From positions 1 through 45,145 of IMG/VR virus record IMGVR_UViG_3300034072_001272: a stretch of 45,145 nt of DNA; one strand, written 5' to 3'. This DNA is from a virus. The position numbers and the translations under genes are program-made. The notes under the pieces are model-generated. The model made no database searches. It saw only the letters and a program-made list of their open reading frames with translations, and was not told the DNA's origin. Positions 7,829 through 14,173 of the stretch are shown here, piece by piece. Position 1 is the stretch's first letter. Each line of letters opens with the position of its first letter.

Positions 7829-8293
7829 TCAGACGAGACGCAGCCGGTACTCGTATTCCGAATTGCCCTTCGAGTTGATGACCTTCCGGCCCGTGTGCTC
7901 GACGGTGCAGAGATCCACCCGCATTTCCTTGAGCCGGCGGCACACGACGACGTTGTCTTTGAGGCCGGTCCTGGCGGCGATCTCCGTGGCACCAGCCGGC
8001 CCCAGCCGGAGGGCGTCCTCGATCAGCTCGTAGTGCCTCGCGTTTTTCGCGTGCTTCGCTCCGGCCTCGTGCGAGGTGATCGGGTCGTCGAGTCGGGCTC
8101 GGTGGTCGTCTGCAACAGTCGAAACTCTGGGCTTCCGCATCGGCGGCAGGGATGAGTGTCCGGCTTCGGTGCGTTGCACCTGTTGCACGCCATCGCAGGC
8201 GGCAGGAACGGAAGGTTTGTCTGCATGTCGCTCCTTCGTAGCGAGCTGCCCGAGCGGCGAGTCTGCCCATGGGTCGGAGTAGTAGTCGCTCAT
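7829..8293 (-). CDS. Winged-helix DNA-binding protein
   Basis: 154 residues, ATG in an ATGA overlap with csrA. The first 75 residues are low complexity with CNRCNA-like pairs absent in this frame. The C-terminal domain (about 75-154) is a winged helix: HYELIEDALRLGPAGATEIA, then ARTGLKDNVVVCRRLKEM as the recognition unit, and a wing EHTGRKVINSKGNSEYEYRL. This domain is common in phage replication or regulation genes. The target is unknown. Confidence 0.65.
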   Translation of the reverse strand: MSDYYSDPWADSPLGQLATKERHADKPSVPAACDGVQQVQRTEAGHSSLPPMRKPRVSTVADDHRARLDDPITSHEAGAKHAKNARHYELIEDALRLGPAGATEIAARTGLKDNVVVCRRLKEMRVDLCTVEHTGRKVINSKGNSEYEYRLRLV

Positions 8294-8481
8294 GACGCCC
8301 TCTCCGCTGCGAGTGCCAGCTCGGCGACGACCTCGGCACGGTTGACGGCGACGTTGGCCGGGGCCTCGAACCCGATGCGGACCTTGTCGCCGCGGATCTC
8401 GACCACGAACACGTGAATGACGAGGCCTCCACCGATGGAGATCTGCACCGCCTCATCCTTCTTGCGGCTGAGAACTAGCAC
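8290..8481 (-). CDS. csrA: CsrA/RsmA-type RNA-binding regulator
   Basis: 63 residues from a GTG at 8481 that overlaps the end of the preceding gene. It begins MLVLSRKKDEAVQI, continues VIHVFVVEIRGDKVRIGFEA and ends with a helix after NRAEVV. The key CsrA RNA-contact residues are in place: Leu4, Arg6, and the Arg that corresponds to Arg44 of E. coli CsrA (in VNRAE; the usual His before it is Asn). CsrA dimers bind GGA motifs near ribosome-binding sites. A phage copy could bias host or phage translation early in infection; which mRNAs it binds is unknown. Confidence 0.88.
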   Translation of the reverse strand: MLVLSRKKDEAVQISIGGGLVIHVFVVEIRGDKVRIGFEAPANVAVNRAEVVAELALAAERAS

Positions 8482-8801
8482 TTGTGAGTCCCTCGGGTGG
8501 CCCGGCTGTAGTCGGGAGGAATGCCTTCGATCATTCGCCGGCGGCGAACGTCGGCCATGAAGCCGGGAAGGCCGATGCCATCGGACAGGCGACGCTCTTC
8601 TTCGGAGTGCAGTTGGTCGAGGGCCTCGATGAAGCCGGCGACCAGGTCGCATCCCACCGTCTGGTCACCGAGCTCGATCCGCTTGTTCACTGAAAGCGTC
8701 ACGCTCTCGTTGAGAGGCAGGGACGACTTGCAATGGATCGCCCGGCCGAGCTTGACGTAGAACGCAGCCGTGATCTTCAAGATCCGCCGAAGCGGATCCA
8801 C
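8475..8801 (-). CDS. Hypothetical early protein
   Basis: 108 residues from a GTG at 8801, with GAAGG upstream, overlapping the previous gene by 25 bases. Contains VDPLRRILKITAAFYVKLG, a beta-like stretch, then an acidic/basic helical half (CDLVAGFIEALDQLHSEEER, then FMADVRRRRMIEGIPPDYSR). No motif recognised. The same frame stays open further upstream to 9284, but the composition there is not protein-like. Confidence 0.5.
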   Translation of the reverse strand: MDPLRRILKITAAFYVKLGRAIHCKSSLPLNESVTLSVNKRIELGDQTVGCDLVAGFIEALDQLHSEEERRLSDGIGLPGFMADVRRRRMIEGIPPDYSRATRGTHKC

Positions 8802-8986
8802 GGTGGTGCCTTCGCCGCGATCGGTGCCGGTGCTTGCGGCGCGGCGGCCGTCGCCTTTCGCCTGAGCCTTCTTGCGGGCATGCCGGCCCGCAGCAGTGCC
8901 AGCCGCTGCTCGATTTCTTGGGGGGTCGGCTCGCCTGGCAACCTCCCTGCATCGGGTGGAGTTTTGAACCGCACACCGTCCGGCAT
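8777..8986 (-). CDS. Small hypothetical protein
   Basis: 69 residues from the ATG at 8986 with GGGAGG nine bases upstream. A convincing helix (PTPQEIEQRLALLRAGMPAR) is followed by a basic, Ala/Pro-rich tail. Not recognised. One of the first genes read from the leftward early promoter. Confidence 0.55.
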   Translation of the reverse strand: MPDGVRFKTPPDAGRLPGEPTPQEIEQRLALLRAGMPARRLRRKATAAAPQAPAPIAAKAPPWIRFGGS

Positions 8987-9043
8987 TTGGGCATCCTCCC
9001 GTTGATGTTTGTGGGAAATGTGGGGCATTTTTCCCACACCCGT

Positions 9044-9241
9044 TCAGGTTCTCTGCGAAGCCAGCCGCCTCGCCAGAATCTTGGCCATCGCCCTGCGGTT
9101 GCGTTGCCCGAGCGGCGACCACTGCGCCCTGGCCTCGGCCGCTGCCGCTGCCTTCCGTTCGCTCTCCGGCAGTTCTCTTGGCCGACCGACGTACACACGC
9201 CCCACGAATCGAGCTACTCGGTTTCGCACGCTTGCCTCCAT
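9044..9241 (-). CDS. Small basic early protein
   Basis: 65 residues: RVARFVGRVYVGRPRELPES, an alanine-rich helix and a basic end (QRNRRAMAKILARRLA). The assigned ATG at 9241 lacks a good ribosome-binding site. The frame stays open upstream and would add an RRGRPPF segment resembling an AT-hook, but there is no standard start there. A strong GGAGG with an ATG at 9284 lies in another frame. The true start is therefore uncertain. It is the promoter-proximal gene of the early operon. Confidence 0.4.
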   Translation of the reverse strand: MEASVRNRVARFVGRVYVGRPRELPESERKAAAAAEARAQWSPLGQRNRRAMAKILARRLASQRT

Positions 9242-9358
9242 GTGAAAGGGAGGCCGGCCGCGTCGTCCTTGATCGCGTTGCCATTGCCGGCCTCCTTGCC
9301 TGGTTCCTTGACGCCGCAGAGCAGCGGTGACGAACGGCGGTGGACGTCACGGGGGAGG

Positions 9359-9380
9359 GTTATGCAGTCGGATGAAAAAC
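9359..9380. promoter_or_regulatory. Operator-like site A
   Basis: Reading the minus strand, this 22-bp site starts GTTTTTCATCC and ends GACTGCATAAC. It matches 18 of 22 positions of the site beside the repressor gene (11363-11384, read on the strand of the repressor). It covers the -10 and most of the spacer of the leftward promoter. Probable repressor operator (inference from three related sites). Confidence 0.6.
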
Positions 9381-9387
9381 CTGTCAA
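9359..9387 (-). promoter_or_regulatory. Leftward early promoter (pL-like)
   Basis: Read on the minus strand, TTGACA (9387-9382) is a perfect -35, followed by exactly 17 bases and CATAAC (9364-9359) as the -10. It faces the early operon that begins near 9241. The spacer and -10 coincide with an operator-like site (9359-9380), so repressor binding there would block it. Confidence 0.75.
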
Positions 9388-9392
9388 GAACA

Positions 9393-9414
9393 GTTTTTCA
9401 GCCCGCCGCAAAAC
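9393..9414. promoter_or_regulatory. Operator-like site B
   Basis: A 22-bp site GTTTTTCAG...CAAAAC that agrees with site C (11363-11384) at 18 of 22 positions, with half-sites GTTTTYC and GRAAAAC-like. It overlaps the -35 and spacer of the rightward promoter. Probable operator controlling the 538-residue gene. Confidence 0.6.
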
Positions 9415-9423
9415 TGATACAGT
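9395..9423 (+). promoter_or_regulatory. Rightward promoter (pR-like)
   Basis: TTTTCA (9395-9400) and TACAGT (9418-9423), each matching four of six sigma-70 consensus bases, lie 17 bases apart and point at the gene starting at 9471. It is divergent from the leftward early promoter and overlaps operator-like site B. Confidence 0.5.
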
Positions 9424-9470
9424 GCGGCCCTTCGTTCGAGGAAACCACACGCACCAGGGAGGGAATGACG

Positions 9471-11087
9471 ATGGACGTTTCGAGAATCAGAAAGCTGGAA
9501 GTCGTACGCGGAATGGCCCCGGCTGGAACGGTCAAGTTGACTGCGGCCATCGAGATCACGGCGAAGGAGACACGGATACTCGTTTACGCCCAGCGAATGA
9601 ACGGGAACGGCCACGTCATGGAATGCGGCGCCGTGTTGAATTCTGCGAACGGGTTTCCTGTTGACCGTGTCACCGGCGCGATTGACGTTTCAGTGCCCCT
9701 CGACTTGGCCCTTCGGGCATGCAGTAGATTCAGGCTGTCGACGGAAGACGGACGTTCGGTGTCTGTAGAGCGTGTCTTCGTGGATTACGGGTGGTCGGCG
9801 TCCCGTGAGTCAGTCCTTCGGGTTGTGAATGCCGAGAAGTACCGCACGTGGGTTGTCCTTTGCAGATCGCGATTTCAAGCGAATCGCGAGTTCGAGGTGA
9901 CGAGCCAGTCAGTGCCGGCGATAGCCGCCATCGACCTGGATCACTGGCGTACACGTGCCGCAAGGATGCTTCAGGAGTCCAGGCTTTCAGCGCCAGCGGA
10001 GGCCGCTCGTCTTCTGCTTGAGGAGCTGTCTCGCTGGCATGCGATCGAAGTGTTCTCCGGCCGTGCATCGCGAATGCAGTGGGTCATGTCGATGGGGGCG
10101 TCAGCAGGCATGTTTGACCTTTTGGCGATGGCTGTTGCAGCCGCCGAGGTTCGGATCCGTTTGCCGATTTCAGCGGCCGTTTGGAACCAGGCGGCCAGGG
10201 CCACGGCGACGCAGGCAGACAAGGAGTTTCGCGCAACCAAGCCGGCAGTGAAGCTCGCTCACGAGATCACGGACGCCGAGCTGCAGACCATTTGCAGCAT
10301 CGTCGGCTGCAAGATCCCCGGGCCGTACGCGAGGCGAATGGCGATCGACATCGACTGGGCGAACGGGCCCGTTTCGGTTTCCGTCGACACGCTCGCCACA
10401 AAGCCAGCAGCGAAGGCCGCTGGCAGCGAATCGAATCATGACGCCGAGCCGGCGGCGAAAGCAGTGCCCGAGCCTGATGCGGTGCAACCGAATGGCAAGG
10501 GACTTGGCACCGGCGATATTGGTGATGGCCTGTACCCGGCCAGGGTCAAGCTGCCGTGGGATCAGCACGACCACGCCGACGGGCTGAATGGCCGGAAGTG
10601 GTGGGTTCATCGGGCGCCAGGTGGCTTTGAGGCCTGGCTGAACAACGAGAAGCTCAACTCATACTTCGGGCACGACACCGCGATCGAATTCTGCGAGCGC
10701 GAAGAGGCCCGCCGGCAGCGGTTCGATATCGAGCTTGCTCAGCATGCGAAGGAACAAGCCTTCATGCGCGAAGCCCAAGAGCGGATGAAGGCAGACCGTG
10801 AGAAGGCAGTGGAGGACGAACGCAAGCACGAGGAGCTTTGGAAACGCTACTCAGAGACGCTCCGGAAACACGAGGAGTTTATCGCCGCGGCGACCAAGAC
10901 TGGCTGCGATGCCGTTCTGGTCCAGGCAGACGATGCGATGGAAATTTTTCGTGCATCGATTGAGCTGTACCAGTCCATTCTCGCAGCCGGCATGAAGTCG
11001 ACTGACACGGTTCCACAGCTCTGCGAATTATTCTCCAACGAGCTGATCAAGCTTCGTCGAAAGCTTTCGGCTAGTTCAAAGACCTAA
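9471..11087 (+). CDS. Unknown 538-residue protein of the immunity region
   Basis: Start at the ATG at 9471, eight bases after GGGAGG; the ATG six bases earlier is too close to it. Residues 1-130 are beta-rich and resemble no family I recognise (KLEVVRGMAPAGTVKLTAAI; VFVDYGWSASRESVLRVV). A helical middle follows (about 140-290), then an Ala/Lys/Pro linker (about 300-350). Next is a conserved-looking KWWVHRAPGGFEAWLNNEKL segment, then a long coiled coil (about 410-490, EEARRQRFDIEL; AQERMKADREKAVEDERKHE). It is read from a repressor-controlled promoter and converges with the repressor gene, overlapping it by four bases. Cargo with an exclusion or anti-host role is possible, but nothing in the sequence proves it. 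Confidence 0.7.
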   Translation: MDVSRIRKLEVVRGMAPAGTVKLTAAIEITAKETRILVYAQRMNGNGHVMECGAVLNSANGFPVDRVTGAIDVSVPLDLALRACSRFRLSTEDGRSVSVERVFVDYGWSASRESVLRVVNAEKYRTWVVLCRSRFQANREFEVTSQSVPAIAAIDLDHWRTRAARMLQESRLSAPAEAARLLLEELSRWHAIEVFSGRASRMQWVMSMGASAGMFDLLAMAVAAAEVRIRLPISAAVWNQAARATATQADKEFRATKPAVKLAHEITDAELQTICSIVGCKIPGPYARRMAIDIDWANGPVSVSVDTLATKPAAKAAGSESNHDAEPAAKAVPEPDAVQPNGKGLGTGDIGDGLYPARVKLPWDQHDHADGLNGRKWWVHRAPGGFEAWLNNEKLNSYFGHDTAIEFCEREEARRQRFDIELAQHAKEQAFMREAQERMKADREKAVEDERKHEELWKRYSETLRKHEEFIAAATKTGCDAVLVQADDAMEIFRASIELYQSILAAGMKSTDTVPQLCELFSNELIKLRRKLSASSKT

Positions 11088-11341
11088 AACAAGCCGGCCG
11101 TCAATTTCTCTCTGGTCGTCCCGAGAGCCGTGGCGAGCTTCGCGAGCGTCGAGGCCTTCGGCTCTTCGGTGTCGCCGGTTCGGATCGCATAGATCGTTTC
11201 TTTCGGGACGCCAGACAGCTCGGAGAGCGACTTCACCTCAAGCCCCCTCCGGGCCATCAAAGCGTTGATGCGTTCTCCTAGCGGGCAGAAGTCCTTTTCG
11301 AGGGGCCGGCCGCCTGGGTGTCTTTCTGTGACGGTTGCCAT
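11084..11341 (-). CDS. XRE-family phage repressor (Cro/CI-type HTH)
   Basis: 85 residues from the ATG at 11341 with GGAGGG upstream. Residues about 20-80 are a classic XRE helix-turn-helix domain: LGERINALMARRGLEVKSLS, ELSGVPKETIYAIRTGDTEE (recognition helix), PKASTLAKLATALGTTREKL. No oligomerisation or peptidase domain follows, so it is a short repressor or Cro-like protein. An operator-like site lies about 22 bases upstream of its start and two more overlap the early promoters, so autoregulation is likely. Confidence 0.8.
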   Translation of the reverse strand: MATVTERHPGGRPLEKDFCPLGERINALMARRGLEVKSLSELSGVPKETIYAIRTGDTEEPKASTLAKLATALGTTREKLTAGLF

Positions 11342-11362
11342 ATCGAATCCCTCCTGTGGCCA

Positions 11363-11384
11363 GTTTTTCAGTCCGATGGAAAAC
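11363..11384. promoter_or_regulatory. Operator-like site C at the repressor gene
   Basis: 22-bp quasi-palindrome, half-sites GTTTTTC and GGAAAAC around a CAGTCCGAT-type core. It shares 18 of 22 bases with each of sites A and B. Placed just upstream of the repressor ribosome-binding site, it probably mediates autoregulation. Confidence 0.6.
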
Positions 11385-11392
11385 CCGGCCTC

Positions 11393-11411
11393 CCCGGCAT
11401 AGGATGCCGGG
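11393..11411. repeat. Perfect 8-bp hairpin beside attP
   Basis: CCCGGCAT and ATGCCGGG separated by AGG. It lies between the repressor promoter region and the tRNA-like segment, 14 bases beyond the tRNA 3' end. Could be an integrase arm-type or regulatory site; no T tract follows. Confidence 0.5.
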
Positions 11412-11424
11412 TGCAGGCCGGGAA

Positions 11425-11489
11425 TACACCCCGCTGGGCTCGAACCAGCAACCTTCGGTTCCGTAGACCGATGCCCCAGTAGTTCGAGC
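11425..11489 (-). other. Probable attP: tRNA-Arg(ACG) 3' portion
   Basis: Read on the minus strand, positions 11471-11455 fold as an anticodon arm: stem TCGGT/ACCGA, loop CTACGGA with U33 and anticodon ACG. Positions 11449-11433 form a T arm (GCTGG, TTCGAGC, CCAGC), followed by an acceptor strand GGGGTGT and discriminator A at 11425. A D-arm-like GCTC...GGGC precedes it (11489-11473). The expected 5' acceptor strand is missing: the bases there do not pair with GGGGTGT. A 3'-half tRNA just upstream of an integrase gene is the standard signature of a phage attachment site in a tRNA gene. Confidence 0.75.
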
Positions 11490-11605
11490 CAGCAGGGCCA
11501 CTCGTGACGGTCGCACGGATTGTGCGGCCACGATGGCAGGTCTGGACGCCAGGCAGCGCCCCGCATACCGCAAAGGATTGCCCTACGCTTTCGGGGGGTG
11601 CTCCG

Positions 11606-12496
11606 ATGTATTGCCGCGCGGGTCCACACACGCTTTCGGAATACCTTTCCGAGTATGCGACGACGCGATCGATCGAGCCGACAACGGTCTACCAGTACCA
11701 GATCGTGATCCGACTCTTTGAGCGATGGGCCGGCCGCACCATCAGGCTCGACGAACTGGACGAGCTGAGCGTTTCGGCATGGCTGCGGGAGTACTCAGCC
11801 ACGGTCAGCCGCACGACCGTCCGGAACAAGCGGACCATGCTCGTAGCCCTGTGGCGGAACGCGGCCGACGACGGGTATGTGGATCCACCCCGCCGGCGAA
11901 TCCGATCCGCTCGGGCCGACATCGCCGCGCCCGTCGCCTGGACGCTCGAGGAGGTCGCCACCCTGAGATCCGCGTGTCGGAAGCTGCCACGGCGGCACCG
12001 TTGCGGCCTCACTCGCGCCGACTGGTGGGAGCTGGCCGTCTGTGTCGCGTGGGACTCGGGGCTGCGATGGGGTGACCTTGTTCGTCTTCGCGTGGATGCC
12101 ATCCAGCCGAACGGTATGGCGGTGGTTCAGCAGCACAAGACGCGGCGCCTCACGGTGTTCTGCTTGTCGGACGACACGATGCGGCTCCTGAAACGATCAC
12201 TCGCGCTCGCGCCCCGCGAGCTGGTCTGTCCGTGGCCGGCGACAGGGGAGACGTTCCGAGCCCAGGCCCGCCGCCTGGTCGCGAAGGCCGGGCTACGGGG
12301 CGGGACGTGGCGTTGGCTCAGAAGGGGAGGGGCTACCGACGTGGAGATCCAATCCATGGGGGCCGCAGCCACCCACCTCGGTCACCGGCCGGGTAGCCGG
12401 ATCGCCGAGCTGCATTACATCGACCCAGTGCTCCTGGCGGGGGCGAGGGGGATCGTGTCGCCGAGGCCGCTGGCAGGGCCTCTCGCGAGGGGGTAG
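11606..12496 (+). CDS. int: Tyrosine integrase 1
   Basis: 296 residues; the ATG at 11606 is chosen because the N-terminus then aligns with that of the second integrase (M-Y-C-R-A-G-P versus M-F-R-A-A-G-P) and GGGGGG precedes it. The SAM-like core-binding domain (about 10-95) includes TTVYQYQIVIRLFERWAG. The catalytic domain has the first Arg in WDSGLRWGDLVRLR, the second Arg in TWRWLRRGGATD (Trp replaces the usual His), HLGHRPG, and a candidate nucleophile Tyr in ELHYID. It directly follows the tRNA-like attP, which supports site-specific integration into a host tRNA-Arg gene. Confidence 0.9.
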   Translation: MYCRAGPHTLSEYLSEYATTRSIEPTTVYQYQIVIRLFERWAGRTIRLDELDELSVSAWLREYSATVSRTTVRNKRTMLVALWRNAADDGYVDPPRRRIRSARADIAAPVAWTLEEVATLRSACRKLPRRHRCGLTRADWWELAVCVAWDSGLRWGDLVRLRVDAIQPNGMAVVQQHKTRRLTVFCLSDDTMRLLKRSLALAPRELVCPWPATGETFRAQARRLVAKAGLRGGTWRWLRRGGATDVEIQSMGAAATHLGHRPGSRIAELHYIDPVLLAGARGIVSPRPLAGPLARG

Positions 12497-12529
12497 TTTG
12501 GTCCGCCATCACAAAGGAGAGATTGAATC

Positions 12530-12961
12530 ATGGGCGATTTTGATTTCCTTGGCGACCAGTCGCCATCGCGAAGCTATCCCAGGCCTGCTCGTCGCAAGGT
12601 GGTCTACCGAAAAAGCCGGTCGAGCGGCTTGGGCACGGCCATGAGTGTCTGTTTCGGAATCCTCCTTGCGGTGGCTGTCCTCTTCGGAGGCTGTGTTTTC
12701 ATCGTTGGTGCTGGGGCCAGGCGGCTTGCCGAAGAAGGTGGCGGCGGAGGTTTCATGCAGCAGGTTCACAATCAGGTCCTCAGCGACGCCGTCCGACAGT
12801 ACAGCGCAGTCATCAAAGGAGGCGGAAGCGACGTCGATGCTTACGTGCGGGCCGGTCTCGTTGCGGAAGCGTGCCTCCAAGCCGGCGAAGACGAGGAGTA
12901 CGCGGACTGGATCAAAATAAGGGACGCCCACGCAAGGAGAGCTGGCCTGCCGGTTCCGTAG
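12530..12961 (+). CDS. Single-pass membrane protein
   Basis: 143 residues; AAAGGAG lies ten bases before the ATG. A basic N-terminal tail (about 1-33) precedes one transmembrane segment (about 34-62, AMSVCFGILLAVAVLFGGCV). A glycine run and a helical soluble domain with VSDAVRQYSAVIKGG-like segments and AGLVAEACLQAGEDEEYADW follow. Located directly after the integrase in the lysogeny block, where superinfection-exclusion or lysogenic-conversion proteins are common (inference). Confidence 0.6.
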   Translation: MGDFDFLGDQSPSRSYPRPARRKVVYRKSRSSGLGTAMSVCFGILLAVAVLFGGCVFIVGAGARRLAEEGGGGGFMQQVHNQVLSDAVRQYSAVIKGGGSDVDAYVRAGLVAEACLQAGEDEEYADWIKIRDAHARRAGLPVP

Positions 12962-12964
12962 AAC

Positions 12965-13126
12965 ATGCTCGACCACGACTTCATGCCAGGCGACGAGCTC
13001 GAGCGAGAAGGGGTCTGGTACGTAGTGCTCAGCGTGGCCGATCTCGACGGGAGAATTCTCGTCGATGGCCCACGCGGACAGGAATGGGTGGATCCAGAGG
13101 GCTTCTCGCCGCGGGAGCCGGCCTAG
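12965..13126 (+). CDS. Short hypothetical protein (53 residues)
   Basis: ATG three bases after the previous stop, ending in TAG. The translation contains GVWYVVLSVADLDGRILVDG and EWVDPEGFSPREP, a strand-rich pattern like a small barrel. Codon use matches its neighbours. Too short for easy detection, but its position in a tight series supports it. Confidence 0.5.
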   Translation: MLDHDFMPGDELEREGVWYVVLSVADLDGRILVDGPRGQEWVDPEGFSPREPA

Positions 13127-13132
13127 ACCGTG

Positions 13133-13146
13133 TTCCGATAACGGCA
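13133..13146. promoter_or_regulatory. Operator-like motif TTCCGATAACGGCA
   Basis: Twelve of 14 bases match the palindromic TTCCGATATCGGTA at 13436-13449. It sits 14 bases before the excisionase-like gene start. Both copies precede short plus-strand genes in the same block, suggesting shared control. Confidence 0.45.
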
Positions 13147-13159
13147 TAGCATCACCGCC

Positions 13160-13396
13160 ATGAAACTGCCTCGCGACCCAATACCGCTCCCGAAGGCCGC
13201 CGAGATCGCCGACGTGACCGACAGGTACATGCGGACGCTCATCCAAGACGGCCGCGTCGAGGGCGTGAAAATCGGCAGGAACTACATCGCCTCCGAATCG
13301 TCCGCCCGTGCCTTCCGCCGGAGCGAGAGCGAGGGCCGGCCACGGAAGGCGAAGGCCGCGAAGAGCCGGAAGCACCGCAAGACTCCCCGGAAATAA
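13160..13396 (+). CDS. Excisionase/MerR-like small HTH protein
   Basis: 78 residues. IPLPKAAEIADVTDRYMRTL, IQDGRVEGVKIGRNYIASES form the excisionase-type winged HTH: a helix-turn-helix followed by a short wing with the G-x-K-I-G-R-x-Y/W motif. The tail is very basic (RRSESEGRPRKAKAAKSRKH). Near an integrase this points to a recombination directionality factor, although host-like helix-turn-helix regulators look alike. Confidence 0.65.
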   Translation: MKLPRDPIPLPKAAEIADVTDRYMRTLIQDGRVEGVKIGRNYIASESSARAFRRSESEGRPRKAKAAKSRKHRKTPRK

Positions 13397-13424
13397 GCCA
13401 CTCCGCGAAACCGGCTCAATCGCC

Positions 13425-13453
13425 TTGCCCTAGTATTCCGATATCGGTACACT
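13425..13453 (+). promoter_or_regulatory. Promoter with palindromic operator in the spacer
   Basis: TTGCCC (13425-13430) and TACACT (13448-13453) are separated by exactly 17 bases. The spacer contains the palindrome CCGATATCGG (13438-13447). A repressor at that palindrome would occlude the promoter. It points to the 62-residue gene at 13490. Confidence 0.6.
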
Positions 13454-13489
13454 ATCAGGCAGACGAAACGAACCACCAGGAGCGAGACG

Positions 13490-13678
13490 ATGGCAACCAA
13501 GCACGCAGCCCCGACGACGAAAGCCGAAGCCCAGGTCGAGGCGATCGCCGAGAAGCACCTCGGGCTCGAAACCCTGGAGGCCCGGAACATGGACAGCCTC
13601 GACTTCCACGAGCTTTCGGTGTGGCAGATCCGCGAAGCCCTCCTGGCTGCCTACGAAGCCGGCCGCAAGAGCCGTTGA
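13490..13678 (+). CDS. Small conserved-type hypothetical (DUF6900-like)
   Basis: 62 residues with GGAGCGAG upstream. The C-terminal half GLETLEARNMDSLDFHELSV, then WQIREALLAAYEAG, resembles from memory a widespread small family (DUF6900) found on phages and plasmids. Function is unknown. Driven by its own operator-containing promoter. Confidence 0.6.
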   Translation: MATKHAAPTTKAEAQVEAIAEKHLGLETLEARNMDSLDFHELSVWQIREALLAAYEAGRKSR

Positions 13679-13690
13679 GCTGAGGCACCA

Positions 13691-14173
13691 ATGCTCACGA
13701 TCACCACGAGTCATCCGCAGTACTCGGCGGCCTTCATCCACTGGGCCGCGCGATGGGTTGCCCGCCGGATCGGATTTCCTGCGGTGGCCTTCCGTTCGCT
13801 GTCGATCGAGGTCGGCTACCGGAAGAACGTTCGCGGGCGAGGGAGCTGGGGCGGCTGCTACCGGAATCGCACGGTTCGAGTGGGCCTGCCGCGCGGGCCA
13901 ATCACCTACCCACAATCGATGGCCCACAACAAGCGGGAGCGCGAAGCCGGCTGGGCGGCCTCCGACGAGCTCGAGCTGCTCGTGGTGCTCCTGGCTCACG
14001 AAATGGAGCATGCCCGCGTGGCCGCCGTTGCGATGGACGTCGAGGAGGTTCGCGAGCTGAACCATGAGCCGCGAGTGCGGGACGTAGCCTGGGGTGTCTT
14101 GGAGGCTTTCCGGCCGGCCCGCGCGAAGCTCGTGGCGGACTGGAGCCGACAGCCCGAGGGGGTGACGGCATGA
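13691..14173 (+). CDS. Putative zinc metallopeptidase-like protein (HEMEH)
   Basis: 160 residues. LLVVLLAHEMEHARVAAVAM near residue 103 gives a zincin HExxH motif on a hydrophobic helix. Upstream is a strand region (FRSLSIEVGYRKNVRGRGSW, TVRVGLPRG). The stop overlaps the PrimPol start (ATGA). No signal peptide, so it acts in the cytoplasm if active. Similar phage zincins are often annotated as SprT-like; the third zinc ligand is not obvious. Confidence 0.6.
   Translation: MLTITTSHPQYSAAFIHWAARWVARRIGFPAVAFRSLSIEVGYRKNVRGRGSWGGCYRNRTVRVGLPRGPITYPQSMAHNKREREAGWAASDELELLVVLLAHEMEHARVAAVAMDVEEVRELNHEPRVRDVAWGVLEAFRPARAKLVADWSRQPEGVTA

Noticed and set aside
8475-9284. A 269-residue minus-strand frame with an ATG preceded by GGAGG at 9284
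   Set aside because: The upstream two-thirds is dominated by Arg, Ala, Gly, Ser and Thr as expected for out-of-frame high-GC DNA. Two other frames in the same stretch give more protein-like small genes with their own ribosome-binding site (8986). Only its last 108 residues look real. The strong GGAGG remains unexplained.
9214-9450. Minus-strand 78-residue frame over the early promoters
   Set aside because: It would cover the -35, -10 and two operator-like sites and has no ribosome-binding site; its end overlaps another early gene.
11425-11495. A complete tRNA-Arg gene
   Set aside because: The 5' acceptor strand does not pair with the 3' acceptor strand and the D loop lacks the GG pair, so only the 3' half is genuine; kept as attP.
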